Made by a program: the position numbers and the translations under genes. Shown piece by piece: positions 54,132-64,000 of a stretch of 64,000 bases of DNA. The stretch comes from Aphelenchoides besseyi. Taxonomy: Eukaryota > Nematoda > Chromadorea > Rhabditida > Aphelenchoididae. The stretch's first letter is position 1, and each line of letters begins with the position of its first letter. The notes beneath the pieces were generated by a model that made no database searches, was not told the DNA's origin, and worked only from the letters and a program-made list of their open reading frames with translations. The stretch spans positions 9,052,001-9,116,000 of the forward strand of contig JAMPIQ010000001.1 of the NCBI GenBank assembly GCA_024699855.1. The letters run 5' to 3'.

Positions 54132-55034
54132 TCAATGGAAATCTTTGATTGATGGGTCGTGACATAACTGAGTGGTTTTGTCGCATTCGTGGTTCTCGTA
54201 ATCTGAACATCGACTGCACGGTTGGCCGGTTTCGTAGATCGTTTTTCCGTACTTGTTGCCTCTGAAAATTGAAAATAAATCAGAACTGGATGTCCCGAAT
54301 TACTTTGGTCGATATTCGCAGACGATCACTGCACGGTTGTTGAAACGATTGTTGTTGAGCAAGGAGCCTTTGATGTCTGCATTTTCCACTATTAGCCTTA
54401 CAACAAACAGAAACTTACAAGTACAGAAGTTCACTGCACATCCGATCTCTGCAATAAGACGTTTATTCTTAACAGAAACTCTTTGATTATTTTACCTTCG
54501 ACATTTTCCCACGCCAATTGAGTGAAATGACGAACACCTGTGGAAGTTGATTTCGTAAACTGAATGCCATTCAATCCGATTTCCAGCTCCTTGTACCACT
54601 TCTTAACCCCCTCAAGAACTGCTTTTTCTGAAAGAAGATGACCATTTTGATATAATCGGTTTATATGACCTTGCGTGATATTAGCGACTTTAATCGTGTA
54701 GACAGCGAAGTTCTCCACAAAATCTTTGCCTGTAGTATGAACCGAAATGTCGCATCTCTCCGCGGTTTCTGTTGCCAATTTCTCCAAATCCAAACTATAA
54801 GTCAGTTTGCGCATTTTCGAAGCGGTGGGCAACGGAGACGATCCCCGATTCAAGGCTTGACCTTGAGCAACAATCGATCGATATTTGTTATGTTCATCGA
54901 GAGCCACTTTTCGAGATTGACTTAAAGACAAATAGAAACAAGAGGAAAAGATCTTAAGCTTACACAGTTAATGGCTCCAAAGCAGCATTGCAAATGGATA
55001 AGTACAACAGAAAAAACAAAATTGACATCTTCAT
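54132..55034 (-). CDS. CAP/SCP-TAPS family secreted protein (VAP/SCL-like)
   Basis: Secreted CRISP/antigen-5/PR-1 domain protein. The ATG 55034 gives a signal peptide (MKMSILFFLLYLSICNAALE). An intron leads to the CAP domain: ALDEHNKYRSIVAQGQALN (EHN helix), KMRKLTYSLDLEKLATETAE and RC. Then come HFTQLAWENVE (CAP1 block, with Phe in place of the more common His-Tyr context), EIGCAVNFCT and RAVIVCEYRP (CAP2 block). A C-terminal Cys region reads GKTIYETGQPCSRCSDY and ends CHDPSIKDFH at the TGA 54132-54134. All five exons join in frame by 39-46 nt introns. About 230 residues, normal for a single-domain nematode SCL. Role unknown; often secreted by gut or glands. Confidence 0.88.
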
Positions 55035-55261
55035 TATCGACACTGTTAGGAAAAACGGAGGAGCAAACAAAATTTCCTTTAACTCACATGTTTTTAAGCT
55101 ACGCGAGTTTACACAAAGGTTCTTCAACGTTGTAAACGATGATAGGAAGCAGTCTGCAGTCCTTCAAACCGTCAGAAAAGGGGAACTCGTTTGATCAACT
55201 TGTGTGCAAAACAAGAACAGTTAAAGGTTTATTACTCGTATGCTCTGACATGAACAGTTTA

Positions 55262-56871
55262 TTAAGATGATTGATCATCGTCTTCGAAAATATCAATGAT
55301 GTCCAACGCCAATAGTGTAATTAAATTGTGACCATCTTGACTATTCACAAGAATCACCACACAAATTCCGTTCGGTGGTTCTGTTTCTTTCGTTTCCTTC
55401 GTTTTGATCATCACAATTGACGAGGCTTAAATGATGGTGACAAGATATTTGCGCTTTTATAATTGGATCCCAAAGATTATGGACACTTTAGTCTACATTT
55501 TTCTCTTTCGACTGTTAATGTTTATAGAACAAAAAATTATTAACAGTCGTGGATACATATTCTTTCAAGTGTAAAATCGCAAATCTCAAATCACCTCCAA
55601 TGTTGGCTCCCGTGTGGAACCTGGAAAATAACAGAATCAAGAACTGAATACGACAACTAACCACATTCCTTCACGACTTGTTCTCTCCTTTAGAAACCTT
55701 CTCCATCCTAAAACGTAATTCGGACCGACATCTTTTGTCAACCACATATCGTCAACGGTTTGAGCTTTAAGCAGTGTGTTTTGATCGCCATCAGATTGAA
55801 AACTGAAAATATCGTAAGAAGTCTCCTGTTTCTGAGTTTACCTTAAGAGCATCGCATTTGCAAACTTCACCAAATCAAAAACATTGGAGAGCATTCCACC
55901 ACCGGCTATTTTGTACGAGTTGTCAATTTCGATCATGTTCACTAACATGTGAAAACGATTTCTGCGGTAAAATCTGAAACAAAAACTCGAAGACAAGAAA
56001 GCGAAATACTCACTTTACTCGATTTGGAATCAACGGTTCGTTTTTATCCAAGTAAGTACTTCGCATTTCCAAACGTCGAAATAAATCAGTTGCCATTTGA
56101 TCGAACGGTCGTCCCGCTGCTTTCTCCAGACATGCGCTAAGGAGCGTATATCCATGAGTTGAGTAGTTGAACTTCCCGGGTGAAACTGCCAAATCATCGT
56201 CCTTGAACATCTTCAAAGCTTCAGTAACCGTTTTGTACGGTCTCCGAGATAGTCGTTCCAAGTCTTCGTTTCCTCCACCGTATTCCGAATAGTTTTGGTC
56301 TTTGATCTTGACATCAGTGTCCTCGGCCGTCTTCTTGTAATGCCTGATTCCTGCAGTGTGATTGAGAAGTTGACGAATCGAAATCTCTTTCACTTCTTTT
56401 CCATCGAATTTCTTTTTCGGAAAATCGGGAAGAAACTTCTGCAGTTCGGCTTTTTGTATTCGATATCGCAACGAACACTCACGTAAATCGAATCGTCCCA
56501 ATTCAGTTTTCCTTTTTCAACCAATTGGCCAGTAATTGCCGCGGTGATCGGTTTGCTGATGCTCGCGATTCGCATGACATTCTCGGGTCTACATCGGATG
56601 CCATTTTCCACGTCCGCGAAACCAAAACCACCAGCGAATTTCAGACGACCGTTGACTGAAACGGCGATGGTCGCTCCCGGAGATCCTGTGGTCACCTGCA
56701 GTAAATAGAAACAAAGGAAAATGTTCAACTCACTAAAAAGCGATCTACGGTCTTCTTGATTAACTTCGCTCTTTTCTTCTGCTCATCGATGGTCTTTTCG
56801 TCTCTTTGATTCAAAATCACGAACGAACTTGCAGCCAAAGAAAACAAGCTCGGAGACCATTGAAGCTTCAT
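55262..56871 (-). CDS. LACTB-like serine beta-lactamase/hydrolase
   Basis: Penicillin-binding-protein-type serine hydrolase of the LACT/LACTB family. The ATG 56871 opens a short hydrophobic N-terminus (MKLQWSPSLFSLAASSFVIL). The SxxK motif is SISKP, after IRCRPENVMRIA. The second motif is YSTHGYTLLSACLEKAAGRP, with YST in place of the bacterial YxN, as in animal LACTB. The third is HTGANIG (KTG-equivalent HTG), split by an intron before ASSIVMIK. The rest reads GICVVILVNSQDG and ALDIIDIFEDDDQSS. All three catalytic boxes are present. The stop at 55262-55264 overlaps AATAAA (55258-55263). Mitochondrial filament formation is known for LACTB; whether this protein does so is unknown. It shares a 190-nt divergent promoter with the CHID1 gene. 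Confidence 0.88.
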
Positions 56872-57060
56872 CTTCAATCCGAAAGGAATACAAACTAAAG
56901 GATCTGAAGTTCTGATTGGCAACTTTCAGTTCAAGAACCGCAAATCAATGGATTGGCAGGTAGTTGAAACAAAGTTAATTTATTCGGTAGTTACACCGAT
57001 TTTAACGTGGGTTTGTGCGTGAATCTGCCCAGCAACCTGCCGTGAGGTCGACGTGTCAAA

Positions 57061-58532
57061 ATGCGATGGGAATTGATGATCCTACTTCTTTTTCTTTTGA
57101 TCCAAAGTGCAAATTCGACTTTGTCAAAGAGCTCCAAGTCTAAAAACGACGAGAAAACGGAGAAGAAGATGAAAGTCTCGGAGCAAGAAGATCATCGAGA
57201 GAATTTGGAAACGAACAATGAGTTAGAAAGAGTAAGTCTTAGGTTTGATTTTACGGTTGAAAGTTTTCAGGATAACAATCTACAACAAGAGATTTTGTCG
57301 CATCACAGCGAACTCGATTCTTCGAAAGCTAAACGTCAATTCGTCAAACTCGGCTATGTGACTCCGGTGAGACTTTGTTTTTCTTTCTTTTAACTCGATT
57401 TTAGTGGAACGGTCATGGTTATGATGTTGCTAAATGGACAGCGAAAAAGTACACGCACATCTCGCCGGTTTGGTTCCAAATGATTCCGAGGTAAATCACT
57501 CACTTCACTCGTTGGTTCTAATCGTTCTTTTGAGTGTACTCAACGGCGATTTGACGTGTGAATTTAAGGGACAGCATGATATTGATCGTGGTAGGCAGCC
57601 AACTCAATCTATAATCATCTGTGAGTCTTTAGGTTGGTTAGAAGATGTGAGGCGAAATAACTCAAACATCAAAATCGTTCCACGATTCATTTTGGAGATG
57701 AATGATCCGAAGCTTTTTGAACGTTTTCTGACCATGGAAACTGCGCACGTTCGTTGTGCCGATCACTTGGCCGATTTTCTGCTCGTGAGTTCAATTTCAT
57801 TTTCGAAGAGTTTTCGGTTTTAGAGGAACCAATTTGACGGTGTTGTGTTTGAATTTTGGTTGCAAGTTCTGGTTGCCACTCGCGGTCAAGGTTCAGAATA
57901 TCTGATCGAAATGACCGAAATGTTTGGTCGACGATTGAAACTCAGAAATCTTCTTTACATCGTTCCGCTCACACCACCGGTTCGAACGATGTGAGTTACT
58001 TTTGCTGTTGATTAGTTTGCTCGTTTAGTGCTTTCGATGGTAAAAGTTTTCTGCCCGAGGAATACGTCTCGCGAATAATCGAAGCCGTCGACTTTGTGAA
58101 TATCATGACATACGACTATTCAGGGGAAGAGATTGGTGGAGTGGCTCCAATTCCGTGGATTCGCACGAACATCCAACTCTTCCTCTCACAAGATCCGGAA
58201 TACGCTCAGAAACTGCTGATCGGTCTGAACTACTATGGTCATTGTAATGGAGAACTCAAGGACACAATCACGGGCAATAAGTTCGTGGAGTTGTTGAAAC
58301 AAAAAGACAAGAAACTGTATTGGAGCGAACAGGCACAAGAGAACGTACTGTTGTGGTTAGTTGAACACAAATCCCATTGACTTGGTCTTTTAGGGGAGAA
58401 GAATCGCAGTGCTATTTTCCGACGCGAAGATCAATTGACATTCGACTTGACTTCGTCGAGGCCGAACATTTGGCTGGAATTGGAATCTGGGAGCTCGGTC
58501 AAGGGTTGAACTCGTTTACGAGTTCGTTGTAG
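57061..58532 (+). CDS. Chitinase domain-containing protein 1 (CHID1/SI-CLP-like)
   Basis: GH18-fold secreted or lysosomal lectin-like protein. The ATG 57061 starts a signal peptide (MRWELMILLLFLLIQSANST). A Lys/Glu-rich linker follows, then VKLGYVTP and WNGHGYDVAKWTAKKYTHIS, the start of the TIM barrel. Next are FKGQHDIDRG, NIKIVPRFILEM, NQFDGVVFEFW, VDFVNIMTYDYSG, LIGLNYYGHCNG and the terminal GIGIWELGQGLNSF. This order matches human CHID1. The position of the chitinase DxxDxDxE motif reads FDGVVFEFW, so the full catalytic set is absent, as in CHID1. Expect glycan binding, not chitin cleavage. Introns are short; AATAAA is at 58561-58566. Confidence 0.9.
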
Positions 58533-61500
58533 TCGATTAGTTTAACTTATACTTGTTTTGAATAAAGTTGCTTAAGAAAGAGAAAACAAACTGACGAATT
58601 GGCAGAGAAAATCCCACAAAATCCGCCGACTCGGATTTTACTGACGTTTTGTTTGTGTTTGAGATCGAACATCATGGCCGGTCGGTATTGAATAGCCGCT
58701 GGCAAAATTAATTTTAAACCGTCAGGCTCCTTAGCGAATCCACCTTTTAGCGAGAGGAAAGAAAATTCGCGCGGATGTTATATCCGCTTTTTGCGTGGCA
58801 CATGGCCGCCAAACCAACACGTCTGCTTTTTTGAGTCCGGTTTCTTTCGCTGGGACTTAATTTATCCACAGGCGTAATTCGAGCCGGTCGGATTTCATAT
58901 CGATTGTGTCCGTGGGTTTAATTGCCCGATTTGGACACAATAGAGGGCCGAGGGTTTGGCGGCTTCCGGCCGCTACAAGACGTCTTTGCGGACACCTGAA
59001 AACGTAATCCCATTTAGGTTTGAGGCCGTGAAGAAACTAATCCGTTTTACGCCAACAACTCACGAGCTTTTTCCTTTTCTTTGGGCGCGAAGAACAAAAC
59101 TTTCGATTTTGATTAGAAATCGTTTCGGTTTGACCTTGAGGAATTTTTTAACTGCTCGTCACGACCTCAAGGCGACGGCGCGATTTAAACTTCTTTCGTT
59201 GTCGTCGGGAATCAGCGCAAGATTTTTTTGGATCTTCGAGGCAGCGGGACGCAGTTGGAACGACAATTTCGATTGCGCAACGGGAATTCGATTTCTTACT
59301 TGGAATTTGCGATCAACGTTTTCAAATCTGTTGCTCACTGCTTTCATGGGAGTACTTTTGAAAGAGGTCGAATAGGATGCGTGTGTTCGCTTTTGTACAC
59401 TATGCAAATGAGCCCACTAATGGCATTAATTGTCGTTCAAATTTCACTCGCGACGGTTTAAGAATCGTATTTGAGCTTCGGGAAGGGAGTTTGTTGCGCC
59501 ACTTCTTTGTGTGAACCTCGTTGTTTGAATCACCGAGAGCATCAACGAACTACGAAGAGCTGTTCAAGTGCTGTTGTTTCTTGTCGAATTGTAGTGCTCC
59601 AAACGAACTTTGAAAGGAAATAAAGTCGTCCAACAGCCCTACCCAACAATCGGGTTACTGGAGTGGTGTTTTTATTGGAATTAAGCACCTTTCTGAACTG
59701 CTAATGCTGCTTATCTGCGTGAACACACTTTGGATTTCGATCGCATCCCTTTCTCTGGGAACTCAAATTCATAAGATTGGGAATTTGAGCGGAAGAACAA
59801 CTTGAATTTCGATCCCTGATATCGGGGACGAGCGAATTTGAAATGAAATGTTAATCCAAAGGCCGTTGAAACCAATTTATGGAAAACGTCCCGCTTTATC
59901 ATTTGCATTGCGTCCATCAGTTTAGATTTCGCGTTTTAAGCCTCTCGAATCCCATCAATTTGGTCGCGCTAATCCCCGGACCGACGCGCAGATCGAAAAC
60001 AACTCGACTTTACGACCACGATAAGAAATTCCACAGCGGCCAATCACGCTTATCTCCGCGAATAAGTGATCCTTCGTTTCGGTCATGAGGGTCGTCCTTA
60101 TCAGCCGTCAGTCGGATCGGAAAATGAGGACCGAATTTCTGCCCATTTCTGTAGATCGGACGCGAGAACCAAAACAAATCGCCTGTTTTTGCCCGCCACG
60201 TCAACGCGATTTGTCAGCGATTTTGCGAATCTTACCGTACATTGCTGATCGTCGCTCTCGATTTTTTTCGCTGCTCCCGCAAATCCGATTGGCTCCCCTA
60301 CGTTATTCGCATTCGTTGAGATTTCGATCGTCGCCCCTCGTCCCGTTTTTTGGCCAACTCATCAACGGCTGATCGTCGGAGGGGCCTTTTGCGTCTCATG
60401 AATGCGAGTCGACATTTGCGAATCAAAGATGCATACGTGGACAAAAACGATTTGGCATTCGCGTTTTCTCATTTGGACCTTTCGACGCAGAAAAAGACGA
60501 TTTCGATCGAGAGCGAAGAATTTGTTTTGAAGAAGTAAAAACGAACAAATTGCGCGACTTGTTTGGCAGTTTGCCCAACGATTTACGGCCGCTGTTTTAA
60601 ACAAAAAGGATCAGCGACGGGGATTTCGGAAACAAGGTCAGACGAGGAGGAGTCGACCTCAAGAAGACGTTTCACTTTTGCGCTTCTTTGTTTCGTCACT
60701 TCGTTCCACGTCCCCCAATGACCCAAATCCAATCAAAGGAATTCGCGTATAAAAGCCAAATCGATTATACGCGGGTCGTTTTTTGCGTTCAATTGGCATC
60801 GTCGAGAAGACCGAAAGAAATCGACGTCTTTTTGTTTGATCAGAACGTAATCCGTGAATTCACGCGCAGCCGAGAGACTTGAGGCATTTTGACCTTGGAA
60901 CTGAAAAGAAATCCAAAAAAACTTTCGCATTTCTGTTCTACGCAACGTCGTTGGTGTTTTTGCGCATCTGTTCGGCTGTTCAGATTCTTACTTGGCATCC
61001 CAGTGCGCGAAAACGTTCACTTTATTGTCGATTGTTTTTTGCAACACAGCCGGAAATTCGTTCTTGGCATCTGCGTGAGTTTTCCGGCGTCTTTCGTTTT
61101 CAATTTCCGCGCCAAATCGCTTCGAGTCCTCAAAAAGCGAATTTCCGTCGTCGTTTTAATCCACGCGAGCGGGTTTTATTGCCGAGGAGTCCCAAAATTT
61201 CAATTTAATCTTCCTAAAATCTTTTGCCCTTCTTTTTCGTGTCAATCCGATGGCTACGGTAGGCCCAAATTCCTGTTCTATCGCCCATTAGCCGCCTTTA
61301 CAACTTGCTGCCCCTTCAAATTACATCAAGGGGTGAAAGAGCAGCCCGGGGTCTCGATTTAATTCCAGCGCTTCTTTTTGAGTTGACGGACGAACAACAC
61401 AGGTACGCGCATATACATCTTTCGAGACCGGATTTTTCTTGCGCTTTCGCTTTCACGTTGTTTTTTTTTGTCTCCGAAGATTGTCGATTCCTGCGCGTCT

Positions 61501-62675
61501 TTGTGAAGCGACGTGAATCGTGAAATTTGGGTTTTTGTGTCAATGAGTGTCTTTGTTTTTTTGAAGATTCCTCAAAAGGAGCAATTTGTTTAAAGTTGAT
61601 CCGACTGATTGGTTTTTACCGAACAGTCACGAGAGAAGTCTGTTTTTGTGTCGACAACCAAGGTTCGTGGGCGGGACGCACGATTTGCCTTTTTTTCTCC
61701 TTTTGATCTTATCTATCACCCTGAACAGTCACTTCGCTTTTGGGGCCTTCAAGGAGCGGCTTTTCACCTATGGCCGCTATGAATAGCCGTGTTACCATTT
61801 CGCTCCGTGTTGCTACACCACCTCATGATCTATCTTTTTATCTTGCTTATCGTTCCGACGGTCCGCACGCCAAATTGTCATTTTCGATCTTTCGCAGCAT
61901 TTTTGGATTTCCGGACGATTTCCTTACAAATTCAATTCCGACAAAGACGTCTGAAGAAGACACCTTTGGAAGGCCGCCGCAAAACGCCATTAGACTCTCG
62001 ATCCCGATTGCCCATTTTCGGCGTCTTTGTACGCAACACTCAGCGTCCTCGCTTACCGTAACATCGGGGATCATCGCTAGTGGCCAACTCATCCACCCAA
62101 TCGTCTGTCTTCATCTACACACACGCGAGACCACGCCTACTTCTTGGCTAAACAAAATCGGGCAAATGCGTCCGCCCTTTCTCTCTCATTTCGACTATGC
62201 GTAGTCGAAATTCATTGGCCATGAGGTTTGTCGTGATCCGTCAACTTCCGCTTCGACGTTTTGTTGCGCGTGGATTTTGAAAGCGTCTGCGATTCTCATT
62301 TGGCTTTCCGATTGTCCAAAAAACGATCGACGCGAAGATTCACAATGCGAAACGCGATAAGTGCAAATCGTTGTTTCCATTACACAAGATAACAAAAAAG
62401 AAGACGTCCCAATCGGGAAAAAACGTTGTGCGCGACTCCAAAACGTCTTTTCTGTGCGCGTCGACAACGATTGTCTTCGGGCCAAATCCACAGTCTTTTG
62501 TTTTTCACGTTCATTTGTGACGTGCGTGAAGTTTTTATTTGTCGTGTTTAATCGTCGGTTATTTTTTCCAGGACGCAATCCGATTGCTTCATCCAAAAAC
62601 GTGGCAATTCACGTTCACACACTTAACGCCCATTTCGGGTTTTTGATCCAAAGTCTTCGCAACTGAACACAAAAA
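58533..62675. other. 4.1 kb non-coding upstream block of the DVE-1/SATB gene
   Basis: Apart from the CHID1 3' end, no frame here looks like protein. Open frames occur on both strands at once, with no domains. CpG-containing words and long T runs are frequent (for example 61450-61560). The block ends 1 base before the ATG of the DVE-1/SATB homologue, which suits a long regulatory region for a developmental transcription factor. Confidence 0.5.
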
Positions 62676-63959
62676 ATGGAGCGATCGGAACGAATGTTCC
62701 CGGTCCACGTTATGGTCGAATCCGTGCGTCCGAATCACTGTCTCACTTGTGCACACGACGGCAACGTGATCAACGACACGTACGCAATTATCAATGCGCA
62801 CACTCAACTCAACAACGTGGTCGAGACGGTCCTCAGTACCCTCGGAATGCCCCAACTGGTCCAGGACTCACGAGGTTTGTTGAAAATAAACAAATGCAAG
62901 ATCTTTACAACGCGGATTCCGCTAATGACGTGGCCGTTGGTTTATGCGACAGCCGTGTGTTTATCTATTCGAGTGAAATGCGCGCGAATTGATCCAACGC
63001 TTTTGAGTGTGTTCAATAAAACCGCGTATTTGCGTTCCGTCCCAAAACGCGGATCGTTTCGATGATAAACACCACTAATCGCCTCTCTCCGGTCGATCCA
63101 TAAAACCGACTGATACGCCGCCCGAGTTGATTTCGAGGATGCAGTCGACGATAAAAATCGTTTTTGACGCTTCTAACGACGCACCCGTCCGAACGCACAG
63201 AAATGCGCAAACAGAATCGCAAAAAATGAGCGGATTTGTGCGCGAAATTCCGTTTTGGATTTCGCAGGTGCCTTTCGTTGCCGCGAAATCGGAAACCACA
63301 AGGTCATCTTGAAACGCAGCCAATAAGCCGAAGAGCAAATCGACCGCGGGCGGGTATAATCGGCTGCAGTCTCGAGAAATTGGCCAAATTTTAGGGGCTG
63401 ACGACAATTTCCTTCTTTTCAGGTTTGGTTCAAATCAACAACTGGAAACCGCTTCCCTTCGAGTCGATCACCGACAATCAAGAGGAGTTGGCCGTCAACC
63501 TCTTCAAGGAGATCTCCAGCAACATCACACTTAAAATTCTCACCAAACAGTAAGTTTTCTGTTCTTTCGAATGCAAATCGTTTCTTTGAGAAAACGCAGA
63601 CAGCTGCGTTTTCTGAATGAAAAGATCGTTCCCTAATCAACAACTCGCTCCCGTCGCGCGTTTCCGTTCGCATTTCAATGAAACAAACTTTCTCAACAAC
63701 AAGACGAAAACAAATTCGATTTCAGCGGTTCTGTCGAATCTCACAGTTCGCAATGTCTGACCCAATTAAAAGATCGAATTCTGAAGATGGCCGTGGAGAA
63801 GCAACCACAGTTCTTGGGCATGGTCGACAACCAGGAAATCAAAACGATCATGCAGCAAGTACTGGCCGGAAGCGACGTGCAACTTTCGGAGACACAAATT
63901 CAGTCGATAAACGACTGGATGGACAACCTCACAGAAAACTCGAATTTCGATCGCAAGAG
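62676..63959 (+). CDS. dve-1: DVE-1/SATB-type transcription factor, N-terminal ULD part (runs off the window)
   Basis: Nuclear chromatin-organising homeodomain factor; only the first part is here. The ATG 62676 gives [20 protein letters not shown]. Exon 1 ends at 62874, and a 547-nt intron leads to exon 2 (63422-63549). Together they form the SATB ubiquitin-like ULD domain: [48 protein letters not shown] and [13 protein letters not shown]. These parallel SATB1 (LPVFCVVE..., GLIQVGKWNPVPL.YVTD, VVTLKIQL). Exon 3 (63726-63959) reads [20 protein letters not shown] and [14 protein letters not shown], equivalent to the CUT-like segment after the ULD. It ends at a GTGAGT donor, so homeodomain exons lie to the right. 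In C. elegans, DVE-1 works in the mitochondrial unfolded-protein response. Confidence 0.85.
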
Positions 63960-64000
63960 GTGAGTCTCAAGGACAACAATTGGGCACGGAGAGTCGAATA

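Noticed and set aside
1..64000. CRISPR arrays, rRNA or SL RNA genes
   Set aside because: No regularly spaced direct repeats, no rRNA-like blocks, and no SL1/SL2 leader sequence were seen on either strand.

Overview
This window looks like a nematode nuclear genome segment, most likely from a free-living rhabditid. The basis is gene structure and gene content. Introns are very short (about 28-47 nt, GT..TTTCAG). Genes are packed tightly, with AATAAA poly(A) signals next to or overlapping stop codons. The gene set is typical of nematodes: serpentine receptors, OAC acyltransferases with a C-terminal SGNH half, ASP-type aspartyl proteases, a CAP/SCP protein, a LACTB-like hydrolase, acid sphingomyelinase, condensin II CAP-G2 and a DVE-1/SATB homologue. 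Genus cannot be assigned. No bacterial operons, CRISPR arrays, rRNA or tRNA genes were seen.

Layout. 0-2.6 kb is largely non-coding, with the 3' end of a doubtful minus-strand gene. 2.7-17 kb is compact: a small secreted protein, a CD36-family receptor, a secreted Cys-rich protein, a multi-pass membrane protein, two 7TM chemoreceptor-like genes, an OAC acyltransferase and an acid sphingomyelinase. 17-25.9 kb holds a small unknown gene and the AMPK gamma subunit, whose 5' part faces about 5.3 kb of non-coding DNA. 25.9-31.1 kb has an unknown helical protein and two minus-strand aspartyl proteases. 31.8-33.2 kb is a G9a-like SET methyltransferase, followed by 2.5 kb of non-coding DNA containing an inverted-repeat element.

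35.7-39.5 kb carries a second OAC gene directly behind a GST gene. 40.1-41.1 kb is a broken gene with a His-Me/homing-nuclease zinc loop. 41.7-45.8 kb has two more aspartyl proteases, on the plus strand. 46-48.7 kb has a divergent H2A, a small basic protein and a secreted helical-repeat protein. 49-50.2 kb holds two poorly resolved, possibly decaying genes. 50.2-58.5 kb is compact again: CAP-G2, a Ly6-like protein, a CAP protein, LACTB and CHID1. 58.5-62.7 kb is non-coding upstream DNA of the DVE-1/SATB homologue, which runs off the right edge.

Themes. There are secreted or gut-like digestive genes with clear TATA boxes (aspartyl proteases, GST, small secreted proteins). There are local paralogue pairs (four proteases, two OACs, two 7TM receptors). 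There are chromatin genes (SET, H2A variant, basic protein, CAP-G2, DVE-1/SATB). Exon limits were read by eye from splice consensus and frame continuity, so individual junctions may shift by a few bases.
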